From the NCBI GenBank assembly GCA_900291925.1, contig UWYS01000010.1, positions 310,001 to 374,000 of the forward strand: a stretch of 64,000 nt of DNA, written 5' to 3'. Source of the DNA: Thecaphora thlaspeos (lineage: Eukaryota > Basidiomycota > Ustilaginomycetes > Urocystidales > Glomosporiaceae). The position numbers were made by a program, and so were the translations under genes. Shown piece after piece: positions 29,906-41,593 of this stretch (within the stretch, counting starts at the first letter, position 1; every line of letters starts with the position of its first letter). The notes under the pieces are model-generated. The model saw only the letters and a program-made list of their open reading frames with translations, had not been told where the DNA came from and did not search any database.

Positions 29906-31788
29906 ATGATACCCTTCCACCGCGCTCCCAGGACCATCTCAATAGCAGCGCAATGGCGAACAATACTAACATCGCAGCTGGTAGAACCATCAGGCTTACG
30001 CACCGTGTTGCTCGCGTCCCAACAGCAGCAGCACTACCAACACCACCTCCATCATAGCCGCACCACCCCTTCCGCTCGACGCCACGCCAGCAGCCTAGCA
30101 CCCGTCACACCGCAAGATGTCCGCTCGTCACTGCAGCACCCGCACTACCTGACGAGAAAGACCGCACAGCAGCTGCAGCTGCCACTCTTTACTGCTTGCA
30201 ACGACCAGCTACAGCTCCTGGAAAGCCCGGCGCAGTTCTACCAGACGCTCAAGGAAAAGATCGCATCGGCAGAGACACGCATCTTTCTCGCCTCGCTTTA
30301 CATCGGCAAGGAAGAAACCGAGCTCGCTGAACACCTCCGCTCGACGCTGCAGTCAAAACGCGCACTCCGCCTCACTGTCCTCGCCGATGCGCTCCGGTCC
30401 ACCCGAGAGAGCTCACCCCAGCCTTCGTCCGCCTCCCTCTTGGCCTCCCTCAGCCGCGATTTCCCCGACCAAGTCGACCTCAGGCTCTACCACACTCCCA
30501 GCCTCAAAGGATTAACGAAGCGGCTGGTGGGGAAAAGGTTCAACGAAGGGTGGGGCCTGCAACATATGAAGATCTACGGCTTCGATGACGATGTCATCGT
30601 CAGCGGCGCCAACCTCTCCCGCGACTACTTCACAAACCGCAAGGACCGCTACGTCGTCCTCTCGCAACATCGACAGATTGCCAACTATCTCCATTCGCTC
30701 GTGCTCCTCGCGTCGAGGTTCAGCTACCACCTCGTCTCGACAGATGCGCCCTCTATGCCGTCACCATCCGAGAAGGAGAAGGCGGACCCGTACTCGAATT
30801 TCACGCTCGAGTGGGACAGTGGCGACCGCCTCTTGCTAGGCGAAGAGGCGGACGGAACGGTCGCGGAGGGCGGCATCGTCGGGCCATGTTCGCCAGCCCG
30901 GCTGCCAGAGCAGGGCTGGTCCAGCTCCGCCCAGTCGGCCGTCGAAGCTTTCACCCGGCGGTGGCACCAGCACACACTCGACACCATTCAGTCCTCCGCC
31001 AGCAGTGAAACAGAAGTCTGCCTCGTCCCTCTTCTCCAGATGGGACCTCTGAAGATCCGGCAAGAGACAATTGCGATACCGCAGCTCTTCCAGCTTGCCT
31101 CTGCCGCCTCGGCTTCCGAAGGCAGGCCGGCGACGCTCGACCTGACATCTGGTTACTTCTCCCTCTACCGACCTTACAAGACGCTGCTGTCCGCTCCGAG
31201 CCAGAACGAGGTACAGGAGCGCACGCGGATCATCTGCGCTGCGCCGGAGAGCAACGGCTTCTTTCAGAGCAGAGGTGTGAGCGGCTGGATCCCGGATGCC
31301 TACACCTGGTTCGAAAAGAAGTTTTACGATGCGCTGAAGCGCAGCGGTAGGCTGTGGACCGGCGGCGAGGGCAAGGGAGGCGTGGATATGCGCGAGTGGA
31401 AGAAGGAGGGATGGACGTACCACGCGAAAGGTGAGTGGGCCGCTGCGGGTCGCCGTTTCTACCTATCGCTGTTCTCAACTGACCGTTCTCTCGTTCATCC
31501 GGCCCTCCTACAGGCATCTGGTACACACCGCCGGACTCGCCGAGTCCGTCTATGTTCCACGTTGGCTCGTCCAACTACGGTGCACGATCGTCCGATCTAG
31601 ACCTGGAGTGCACCTTCCTCGTCTCGACCTCGCAAGGCTCGCCGCTCTCGCAGCGTGTCAAGGCGGAGGTGGAAGGGCTGAGGGCCGACGCGCAAGAGGT
31701 GGTGGGTGAGAAGCTCTTCAGCAGATCGGACAGGAAGGTGAGGTGGAGGGTCATCGTCGCTGCCTGGCTGGTAAGTGGCATGCTATAG
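29906..31788 (+). CDS. PGS1: CDP-diacylglycerol-glycerol-3-phosphate 3-phosphatidyltransferase
   Basis: Exons 29906-31430 and 31514-31788, 599 residues; the junction completes the Gly of HAKG|IWYTPP. The frame is open upstream, but the ATG at 29906 starts a Ser/Thr/Arg-rich, acid-poor N-terminus suited to mitochondrial targeting. It is a phospholipase-D-superfamily enzyme. The first HKD motif is QHMKIYGFDDD (near residue 219) followed by SGANLSRDYFTNRKDRY; the second is YHAKGIWY (near residue 505) with HVGSSNYGARSSDLDLE. Substrate-region landmarks are RIFLASLYIGKEETEL, LTSGYFSLY and AAPESNGFF. PGS1 makes phosphatidylglycerophosphate from CDP-diacylglycerol and glycerol-3-phosphate, the committed step to cardiolipin in the mitochondrial inner membrane. 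HIS3 follows on the same strand. Confidence 0.95.
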
Positions 31789-32257
31789 AGACGGTGAAGG
31801 AGGAAGGCATGAAAGAGATTAGGACTGTTGTGTGTAGTATATGTATTCGATTCGTTGGGGAAATAATTCGAGGAAGGGCGAACGGTCCCCGCACAGCCTT
31901 ACCCATCATGTCGATCATCGGCGCCGGCTGTCTTGACTGCCCCTCTGGCTTCCAGTCGACTTTGACGTGGCTATGTGGCTCTTTCATATGGCTGCGGATG
32001 ATGAGGCACCTGCCAGGTTTCGTAAGGACCTCGACCACCGTCGTTGCCCTCGAAGAAGCCAGCTCGACCTTGTAAAGCGGAGAGCTTCACACCTGGACCC
32101 TGCATGGCGTAACCCTTGTCCGGCTTCCGAGTCCTTTCCACTTTCTTCTGGCGGCGCTCACGCCACCCCCACCCTCGGGAAGGAAAAATCGCCGCGAGTC
32201 ATCCCTCTCTTCCTCCCTCCCACCATCACATCCACAGGCACACGACATACAAACAAT
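31789..32257. other. PGS1-HIS3 intergenic region
   Basis: 469 bp containing the PGS1 3'UTR and the HIS3 promoter. No gene seen. Confidence 0.6.
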
Positions 32258-33298
32258 ATGGCGACGACAACGACGACGACATCAGCGCCGGACTTTCAGG
32301 TTCGCACTGCGACGGTTTCGCGCGTCACCAACGAGACGCAGATCGAATGCACGCTCGGCCTCGATGTCCACCTGACGCTCGCGCCGCAGGTGATTGAGGT
32401 CAACACCGGGATCGGCTTCTTGGACCATGTGAGTTGGTGCTCCTTTTCGCTTCCCAACGGTCCGCTCGGCTAGCTGTATAGCAGATCCTTGCTTCTGCTC
32501 GCTGCTGACGCTTGCTTCGAGCCCCGCTTTCGTTGCCCTTTGCCGCGACGCCTCAGATGCTGCATGCGCTAGCCAAGCACGGTGGCATGTCCCTCTCCCT
32601 CAAGTGCAAAGGCGACCTCTGGATCGACGACCACCACACGGCGGAAGACTGCGCTCTCGCTCTCGGTGCAGCGTTCAAAAAGGCCCTCGGGCCCGTCAAG
32701 GGCATCAAGCGGTACGGCACCGGCCACGCTCCGCTGGACGAGGCGCTGTCTCGCGCCGTCATCGACATCTCAAGCCGTCCTTACTGCGTCGCCGAGCTGG
32801 GCCTCAAGCGCGAAAGGATCGGAGACCTCAGCTGCGAGATGATCCCGCACGTCTTTCATAGCTTTGCCATCGAGGCTGGCGTCACGCTCCACGTCGACTG
32901 TCTGAGGGGAGGCAATGACCACCACCGGTGAGTGTATGCACCGCATGTACAGCTGACGCCGTGCAAGGCTGGCGCTCTGTCATGCTGGAAGAGTGCAAGG
33001 GCTAACGAGCGCTATCGCTTTCCCCAACGCAATGAATGGTCGAAATACCTACCGCTCGACCACAGCTCTGAATCGGCGTTCAAGGCACTAGCACTCGCGA
33101 TCAAAGAGGCCATCACCCGCACGGGTCTGGACGACGTCCCCAGCACCAAGGGTGAGTCTTGAACGCCGATCTCTTTCTAAGCTCGCACTTCGACAGCCCT
33201 CTGGACTCATCTGTCGTCCCCTTCGCTCGTGCTTGCGATCGCTGAGCTGACCTGACCATTTTCCTCACCTTCTGCTTGCGCCGATAGGTGTTCTCTGA
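32258..33298 (+). CDS. HIS3: Imidazoleglycerol-phosphate dehydratase
   Basis: Four exons: 32258-32428, 32557-32927, 33066-33151, 33288-33298; 212 residues. The last exon codes only the final Gly, Val, Leu and the stop, matching the family ending STKGVL. IGPD motifs are all present: [38 protein letters not shown] and [16 protein letters not shown]; their His/Glu residues bind the two manganese ions. The enzyme converts imidazoleglycerol phosphate to imidazoleacetol phosphate, a late step of histidine biosynthesis. Length agrees with fungal HIS3 (about 200-220 residues). It is a complete, unfused enzyme. Confidence 0.97.
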
Positions 33299-36200
33299 GC
33301 CCCCGTTTCAGTCCATTTAAGTTGTGTATCACGTATCAAGCTTCGTCAGCAAGTTTAGCTGCCTGTTTACAGCGCGGATGTTAGACTGCTTCTTGGAAAG
33401 CTCGTAGCGAACAGCTCGTTCCAGACCGTGCTCCCAGCGTGTGAAGTCTGCCTACAATGTCACGATCCGCGGGTTTTCTCGGTTCCGAGCTTTGTTACGG
33501 ATCCGACTCGCTCGGACCCAATACGTGGCCTCGCAGCAGAGAGGTTGCGACGCTCGCGCTCGTACACCGCCTTTGCCAGGGTTTGAAACATGAGCACCAC
33601 CTTGCGGCCGCCATTGAAATTCGGCCTGAATCAAATCCCCTCTCAGCAGCTTGACGCAGCTTCAAAGCCACCACCAGCGCAGGCCGGATGAACGGGCTGG
33701 TCGGTCATGGAACGACACAGCCCTCAGAGCTTTGGAAGCTGCGCTCGAAATGACCGAGACATCGTTGCACCTCCCCTTACAGTACAGAACCTTTCGGTGT
33801 TCATTTTACGAAGCAAAGAAGATGTCAAGGCAAGAGCAGGTACAGCTACAGATACGATGGGGTGGAAGAAGTCATCTTTCACGATGAAGGTGGATAGCTT
33901 TGATCGAGGTTGGCTGAGCCGCAATGAGCCCAGACCCGGTCGTGATGGATCTATCGTGGGCGTACAAAGGCATTCTTCCCGAGATACGATGATAGACCAA
34001 CAGGTAGAGTAGTGTAGTGTCAGACTAGACTTCGGTGATACTTATCGTTATGGTTGCACCATCGTCGAGGTGGCTTGTCACCGATCTGCCAAAAAAAGGT
34101 TGGCGGTGCGGCATTCTCCTTGCCGCTGCTTGACAGTAGTTACCGTGACCTTGCCTCCTCGCTCGCCCACTTGCTGTGACTGCGACAAGACAATGAATGG
34201 TGTAAGTACCTTGAGAGTCAACAGCGCAGATGGTGATTCGGCTTTCCCATGTTCACTGCAGGAAGACGTCCCCCAAGTAGAGTCGCCCTTTGCTGTCATC
34301 TTTCTTGGCGAGCCATGGGAATCACACCCGAAAGTAAGCTACGTAGTTACTTAGCCGGGAAAGCAGGAGGGCCGGGGACACCGGCTGGCACGACTGAGCT
34401 TCAACCTTTGCCTACAGTGTATTCCTATCTTCATCGTACTTCCTCGATTGCTGAGTGGTATCTCGGCGTAGTTAGTGTGGATGTTGTGCGTGAGCTCGAC
34501 AACCGGCTTGGTGGGCGATAAGCATTAGGTTGGAGTGCGAAAGCAGATGAGACAGCCCGAGCCAAGCCTTGAGGCCATGCTTGCTTGGCGTGATCGCAAG
34601 AGGCAGGCAGATGCGCAATTACAAGCGTTCTAAAGAGTGCAAGAGTACTTACTGCACTTGATACGAGCTTTCCTCCAGGCCCAAACGTCGCCGCAACTCA
34701 CCACAAAACAAAGAGGGTAGTTGACACTTGACATCGTCGCTCCTCATCGTCCTGACGACCTGGCAAAGCAGGCAGACCGGATATTCTCTAACCCCGCTTC
34801 GGAAAAGTCCCAGGAGCGGGTCGGCGGGTTGCGTTTCCAGGCCCGCCACTCCGCTCGCATTGCGGTACACGAACAAACAAGCCACTCCGTCGCGTGGAGA
34901 TGAACCCTGTCGTTCGGGAAACACAGCCGGCCTTGTCGGACCTACTTACTACTGTATGTACTGTAACGAGCTCCGACCATTGCGCACACCTGGAAGCCAT
35001 GGTGATCTGCCCGAATTCCCGCGGAGCAAGCGAGATGACGACGGTCAGGCCTAGGACGTCCGTCATACGGCCGCGCCTTGACCTCTCTCGTGAAGGCTGC
35101 GTAGATTGAGCGGCTGATGCTGAGCCTTGCGAAGCCGTGTAGCGATGGGGCCATCGTCCGTACAGTACAGTACAAACATAGTCGTCCAACCCGGCTGGCG
35201 CTCCCAATTCGGATACGGCAAAGGAGCGCCAACGAGGGAAACGTGGTTACCGAGTGCTTCGCAGCTGTTCGTCTGACCACATCCAGCGCCGTCTGATCTC
35301 GGCTGTGTCTCGTCTCGCTGAGGGACCCATGGCACCGTCGTTTCGGACCAAGCTCTGTCTCGCCAGACCCTCTGTACCTCGAATCGTGGCGGAAGTAGCG
35401 AAGCACGCAAGGCAAGTCTTTGCCGTAGCAAGTGGCGGCACCTATGTAACTACAGTACAGCAAGACGTCAGGGTCGATCGACCGCTTTGACAGCGCCCCC
35501 CCGATGTGAGGCCGCCGCGCCCTCCCTTTCGAACGGCAGCGGGGATACTGTATGTAGCTTTTTGACGAGCAACACGAGACGAACGACACAGCATCTCCTG
35601 CCATTTCTCCAAGACATGGTCTCAAGATTTCGCCGAGCTACATACTCTGTAACTGTTACTGTACTTACCTCGCGGACGCAGACGCGGTCAAAATCAAGGC
35701 ATGGTGGGAGAGGTTCACAAGCTGCAAAGCATATCACCGCCAGACAATACTGCAAGCCGCCTTGCTGGTGAGTGAGAGACGCTGGGAAGGTGGCGGTGCC
35801 GTCGCAGGACGCTCGAGGCTGACATGTCTTCGAGAAGGTTGAGGTGTCAGCGCGCAGGGCAGGACGGTCGTAAGAGGGCTTAACATTTTCAGTCGCACCT
35901 TACGGGAAGCCTCCCTCCAGCTGTACTCAAGAACTGTCCTGTACGGTATTTGCCTTGAGGCAGGGTTGGACCCTGACCGTCAAACAGTTCGCTTGTCGCA
36001 GAGTGTACATATGTAACTAGTCGACTTATATATGTATCCTCGCCCAAAGGAGCGCTCCCGGGTTTTAGCCTTTCTTTGCGGCTCCCGTCGCCGTTCCCCG
36101 CCAAAGGGGGTCCATACGAGCGTCGCATGAGAGCCGCCGCCGCTCTACAGTACTCTTACCCTGCAGGCAATTGGCAAGGATTCGGGATGGCGTACAAACC

Positions 36201-36983
36201 TACATATGGAAGGAGGATGCATATGGTGTTCGGGAGCAGATGGTCTGGCAGTCGACGTCCGTCTCGCCCCTCGTTCGGGCTTCGCACTTGTACACTACTT
36301 ATGGAGCGGTCACCTTGGCGGACGATTGTTTTGGACACCGCGATCCTGAGTGCTTACTACGCTGGAGGATCACCCATACAACACTCCCTCCTTCCACCAC
36401 AGCCATGAAAGCCATCTGTAATCTCTTCGCTTGAGACAAGCAAGGAATTGACCGCCTCCGCACATCCAACATCCTCGATGGCCAGACGATCGTGCGGTCT
36501 TCTGTGTTGGCGATCGGCCGCATCGGACCTGAGCCCGATGCAATCGGACCGATCGGGCTGCGGTGAGTCGCCGACTCGCCGTGGGAGCTGCTACCACCAG
36601 GCCTAGACCACCTAGGCCTAGGCCTTACGGGTAGAAGCCTTGCGGGACGCCGACGGCGTCCCAAGAGCATCTCAGAGACCGTAGGCATGCTTGTGGGATT
36701 GCTGGGGACCGTCTAATGTACAAATAGAGGCTCCTGAGCACCATCGTCGAGCTGGAATCCATCATCCTTGGCATCTATCTTCTACATTCTGGACACCAGG
36801 TACTTATCGAGGGTGCGCTTGACCCGGTGGCACGATCCTCATTTCTATTGTTTCGGACGGACAATGGAGGCTGGTCTCTCCCAAGAGCTTCGCGGAGGCG
36901 ATCAAGTGGGTGAGGGCTGCCAAGCCATCAATAAAGCTATCTGGCCCAAGCTTGGCTCCATGCACAAACTGCAGTATTCCGAC

Positions 36984-37013
36984 GGGGTGGGGGGGGGGGG
37001 GGGGCGGGGGGGG
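36984..37013 (+). repeat. Poly-G tract
   Basis: A run of 16 G (36989-37004), one C, then 8 G, preceded by GGGG. Such tracts can form G-quadruplexes and are prone to sequencing-length error. Confidence 0.8.
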
Positions 37014-37645
37014 CTCGACTACGTACGCTACCACCACGCCCACAAAAGCCGTTGGCGCAGGGCGTAAAACCGCTCAGCTGGGCCCAAACCCACCTGGTGG
37101 CGCTCGCGCCCTAGCAGTCATTGTTGATAGCAATCTATTGTCTAATGATACTGTATGTTGTTGACCTCGTCGTTGATCGCTGAGGACAACGTGAATGCAA
37201 CGAAAAAGAGGATCCGTACAGTACGTACACCTGTAATGCATGTGTAGCGGCGGCGATGGCGCGGGGCCACAGAGGGCGGGGGCCTCCCAGACCGGACAGC
37301 TGCAGGGCCTTCGCCTGTTCGGCTTGGCTCGCTTAGCGAAAGGTGCAGCGGCCGTTACACGCCGAGCACATCGAGCAGCGGGAAGCAAAGAACTCTCCTT
37401 CCCAGTCTGGGTCCCATCCAGCACTTACCCGGACTACTCACCCCGGCTCAGTATGTTCGTACTTACATACATATGTACTACACATGTGAGTACTTACTCT
37501 GCAGAAAGTAAGAGGCGGCCGAGTCCAAGCCAGCAATCTCAGTCGCCTCAGAGGTTGTAGACAAGGCCACATCAAGGAAGTTGCTGTACTCTAGCGACAC
37601 GGCCAAGAGGGGCGGGGACGCGGACCAAGCGCGATGCCAGATTTG

Positions 37646-37667
37646 CCTGCTTGCTTGCTTGCTTGCT
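37646..37667 (+). repeat. (GCTT)n tetranucleotide repeat
   Basis: About five CTTG units within the gene-poor block; simple-sequence DNA. Confidence 0.8.
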
Positions 37668-40600
37668 GCTGACGCCCAACGCCCACATCCCGCCGCCCGC
37701 TGCGGCCAAGTGTCCAGGTAAGATGCACCGTGGACACCGACAGCGAGAGAGGACAGGGCATCGCATGGCTCTATTTTGTTGCGGCCTCTCAGTGGGCACC
37801 TTTCCTCAGGGGAGTCGGGCAGGCTGATGTTTCTTCCTTCGTTTCTGGAGACCAGGAGAACAAGTAGGTACAGTAGGATCGAAGGGACAGACGAACCATG
37901 CTAAGCTGTGGATGCTACTGTATCCGATGCTTGCCTGTCGTACCAAGTGTCGACATCGGTCGGCATGGTCTCCGGCTACTTTCGACGCTACGTCGACCGA
38001 CCTTGTGTACATGACTAGCCCAATAATGTGGGCTTCGCCGCCTGGAGGTGAGCGCATCTAAAGGGCCGAGGCGTCCGAGCTCCGAGGCAAGACTACTTAC
38101 ATACGAGCGACACTTCAATCCCATCTGAACGCTGAGAGGAAAGGCAGGCATAAACTTGGGCAATCGATGAGAAGAGGGGCAGGCCCATCGCCGCTCTCCC
38201 CCTTCCAACGCGCAGTAGAGCCAGCCTGCGGCAGCCGTCGCCTTGCGTCAGGACTTCGTGACGGCTGACGATTCCGACACCCACATGCCGCTGTCGTGGT
38301 CGCCAGCTTCATCGGGTCTCAGCCCAGCCTTGATCGCCTGAATTTTCAGTCCGTGTTTGGTATATGTGTATTTGTCGACGCTTTCGCCGTACGCCGCTTA
38401 CAGTAGGCAGTCGAGGGCACTTATATACAACGTCGACGGCATGTTGATGGATCGAGCGAGGCCACACTCATTACTCTAAGGACGACAAAGCGCCCACCTG
38501 CTTGTTTGTCTCGCGGAGCGGGAGCAGGACGACCGTCCAACTCCGCCGGGCAACCTCGGCCGGTTGGCAGGCAAGCATGTATGTAGCGAGGGTCCTGGAC
38601 TCGTCTGTTATTCTTCCAGCTGGGTGCAAACCTACGCCCGGCAGATGGGCTGGCCGCAAAGCCCCACCCACCACCGCCGCCCAGCCCCCTCCGCCGCCCT
38701 GGCCCCTGAACCACAGGGATGCAGGCAATTGAAGAGCAAATCATGCTTTTGTCTCGACGGCGGTGCTCGTCGTTGCGACACCCGCACCCATACGCTGCAG
38801 CCTCGATTGCCCACAAAGCGTATCCGAACCCCAGCAGACCGGTCCCTGCCCATCCGTGTCTCAGGATGATGATATCTCATGGTGGACGGCTTCACTCGAG
38901 CTCACACCGGCGACAGCGGTGTACGGCAAACTGTAGTACAGTAGCCTCGAGTCGATGTGAGGGTGCAAGTGGTGAGGCAGTAAGCTCTGTAGCCCGGCCC
39001 CTCTTTCCCTTCCGCCACCAATGGTCCCTGTAAGAAGGCCACATCTTCCATCACCCGTCTCTCATAGCTACCACCACGATCCTCTCACCCCTTGCACCCA
39101 CCTTTACCCTCGCCCGCCCCATCGTCAGTCTCACGCCTCTATAGTAGCGGCATTCAGCGCCACTCAATCAATCTGTCAATAGTCCGCAGCAGCAGCCACG
39201 GTATCGGCCTCATCAGCAGTTCGTGAGCCTTTTCAGCCCCCGAACAGCGCTATTCTGGGCGCCGCTCGGATCGCCGTCCGTAGAGAGTAGTAACATTGTG
39301 TTCTGCCCCGACAAAACGCCCTCGCATCTCTGGACAGACCACGCCCCCCTATGGCCATTATCGCTGTCCTTACCGCCCTTTTTCTCTTCCACGGATCCCC
39401 TCGAGGCGTCTTGCTCTGCCCTAATACCGATCCGCCTCGATCCGCCCACTCCACCACCTAGCTATAACCTTCAGACACTGTCGATTGTCCAGCACCTCCC
39501 TCACCTCGTGCCAACCGCAGCTCAAATCCGTACCCATAGCCACCGTCTCCAGGCCGCCCCTCGTTGCCCTAACCGTCAGCAACCTCCCCTTGGCAAAGGC
39601 ACTTAGCAACGTACGGAGCACCCAACCTTTCCACCGTCTTCGCTCCAACCTTCCAGCTTTCGACGTTTCATAACGTAATACTCTACAACCGGCTTATTCG
39701 TGGATCTCGACCTGCCTGGTCTTTGCTGGTACGCCCAGCCTAGTCCGTCTTTAGAAGGTCCCACGAGCTGCCGTACGGAACGACCGTCAAGACCCCCCTC
39801 TACGACGCCGATCTGCCACCCACCATCGCCGCAGAGTGCCTCTTGTGGGATTGCCCATTCTTCCCGGTCCTGGCCCGAGAAGGAATACCTTGATCGGTGA
39901 GTTTTCGAACAAAGTCTCTGGATTGGTTGTGCTCGAGCTTCGTGGACCTGCCCTGCCTCGAGACGAATCGAGATGAGAAGAACAGCCGGAGGTTGCGAGG
40001 TTCATTGTCGCACGTCAGCAGAAAGGAAAGTGGGGAACAGCTTCAGGCTCACAGCAGCAGTCGGGACGGAGCAGGAGTACGACAACAACGCGAGGCCGGT
40101 TAATTGGGCACGCTCAACGCAGAGCAGTAGCCGTCATCCTCGGACGCGGGCGTTGCGAGCTAATCCTCGTTGCGCCAGCATCTCTGGTTCGGAGGACCGG
40201 CGGCTAGGCTAGGGGAGCGCTTGAAGGATCTCTCAACTCACGTCGCCACGCTGGGAGGCCTGAGACGGCCCATCCGAGACAGAGGGGACTGAGGCAGTCC
40301 GCCTGTAGGAATGTCTTGATCAGGTTGCTATCAACTTGGCAGAGCGGGACCGTGGAGTCGGGCGACGATGGTTTCCACAGCTTCATCATCGCCTTGCGCG
40401 CCCGCCAGAGGCCGGTAGAGCGATCAGGGACTGTGTCGTCGCCGCCCATCGTCATCGCCGCCGCACTTTCGTCTCCCGCCTCATCGCATCCCGATGAACA
40501 GCGGTGCCGCCCGTTTTGGCAACGGCCCATCCGTGGCAGCTTCCAAGGCGGTGGCCCCAGAGCTGGTCGTACACTGTGTGGCGGCTGACGCGCGCCTCGA

Positions 40601-41229
40601 AGCTAAGCCGTCGCTGCCGCTCCTCGACGGAGGTGCCACGGTCCGCACGGCGATCACGAGCATCATCAATGCTGGCAGCGTCCTAGAAAGTGCTGCCGCC
40701 ACGAACGCGGACGGCCAGCCGGAGCCGAGATCCATCAATCGTCCTTGCTCGCTCTCCTTCCCGCATCTACTCATCCCGTCGGCCGCGCTCCTGAGGATCT
40801 GCAGGAGCTTCCGCCGGCCCGACGCCCTCTCCCGTCATCCTTCAGGGACATCAAGAGAGGCGCGGCGTAGGGCTGCGCAAGCCTTTGGGACGGCCCGCCA
40901 CCTTCAAAGCTTCGATGCGATTAGGGTTCGGGGTGGCGGCGTGTCGGCGCCGGAGACCTTAATCCTGTGGCTCTCTACGCGCCGATGGTTGGCGCTCTTG
41001 AGCAGGTCACTCCGCCTTGCGCAGAGAAGACATGCGCACCCGTCCCCGTGGCCATGACCTCTTCTTCTTCTTCTTCGTCTAGACGTTGGCCTGGCCTTTT
41101 GGCTCTGGTCCAGATCACCTCCGCGTCCGCCTCTGCTCGCTCTCTCCCTCTTCTTCTCAAGCCGAGGCGGACCTCCTTCCCGATGAGGCCCTTCCTGAGA
41201 AGACTTTTCCTCCTCCCATATTCGCTCGA

Positions 41230-41237
41230 TATAAATA
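41230..41237 (+). promoter_or_regulatory. TATA box candidate for the FAM72 gene
   Basis: TATAAATA on the plus strand. If used, transcription would begin near 41260, leaving ATGs at 41291 and 41594 as candidate starts and excluding earlier in-frame ATGs. Confidence 0.4.
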
Positions 41238-41593
41238 AGGCGGAATCCTCCTCGAACCGACTTGCTGACCTATCTACTCTTATCATCTCAATGACCCTCC
41301 TCCTTATCTCTTCTCTTGACAGAGTGATACTACATCTCTTTTCGAGCCCACCCCTACCCCGACAAGCCGTCAAGGCATCTCAGCCGTCCGAGCTTCTAGC
41401 CAGCTTCGCCCCGGCCTCCTTTTTCGCAGTGTCCTCCGCTCCCCCTCACCTGTCGAGCACCATTCCGCCCGCACAAGAGAACCCCCGACGACACGCGTCA
41501 CCCCTGCCGCCGCCGCAGGCTCAGACCAACGCGGACGCCCCGAGGCGAGCGCCCCGACGTAGGACCTCCCTTCTCCGACCGCACGCATCCCAC

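Larger units (their letters stand above)
33299..41229. other. About 8-kb gene-poor block
   Basis: I find no gene I can support. Open frames are short, mutually overlapping and of biased composition. Signals: many copies of TACAGTA/TACTGTA (near 34950, 35165, 35455, 35550, 36145, 37150, 37215, 37865, 37915, 38400, 38935), GTACTTAC-type steps (34205, 34645, 35660, 37450, 37487, 38092), TACATATGTA (36005, 37465), a GCTT run, a G tract, and CCTAGG repeats near 36610. Around 39480-39900 some frames look faintly protein-like (VKTPLYDADLPPTIAAE; VSRPPLVALTVSNLPLAKAL) but are broken. The minus-strand frame 40204-40530 is also unassigned. It could be decayed transposon sequence or long regulatory DNA. 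Confidence 0.5.

Noticed and set aside
36980..37020. G tract as a telomere or centromere sign
   Set aside because: No TTAGGG-type units and no large repeat array; it is a simple homopolymer.
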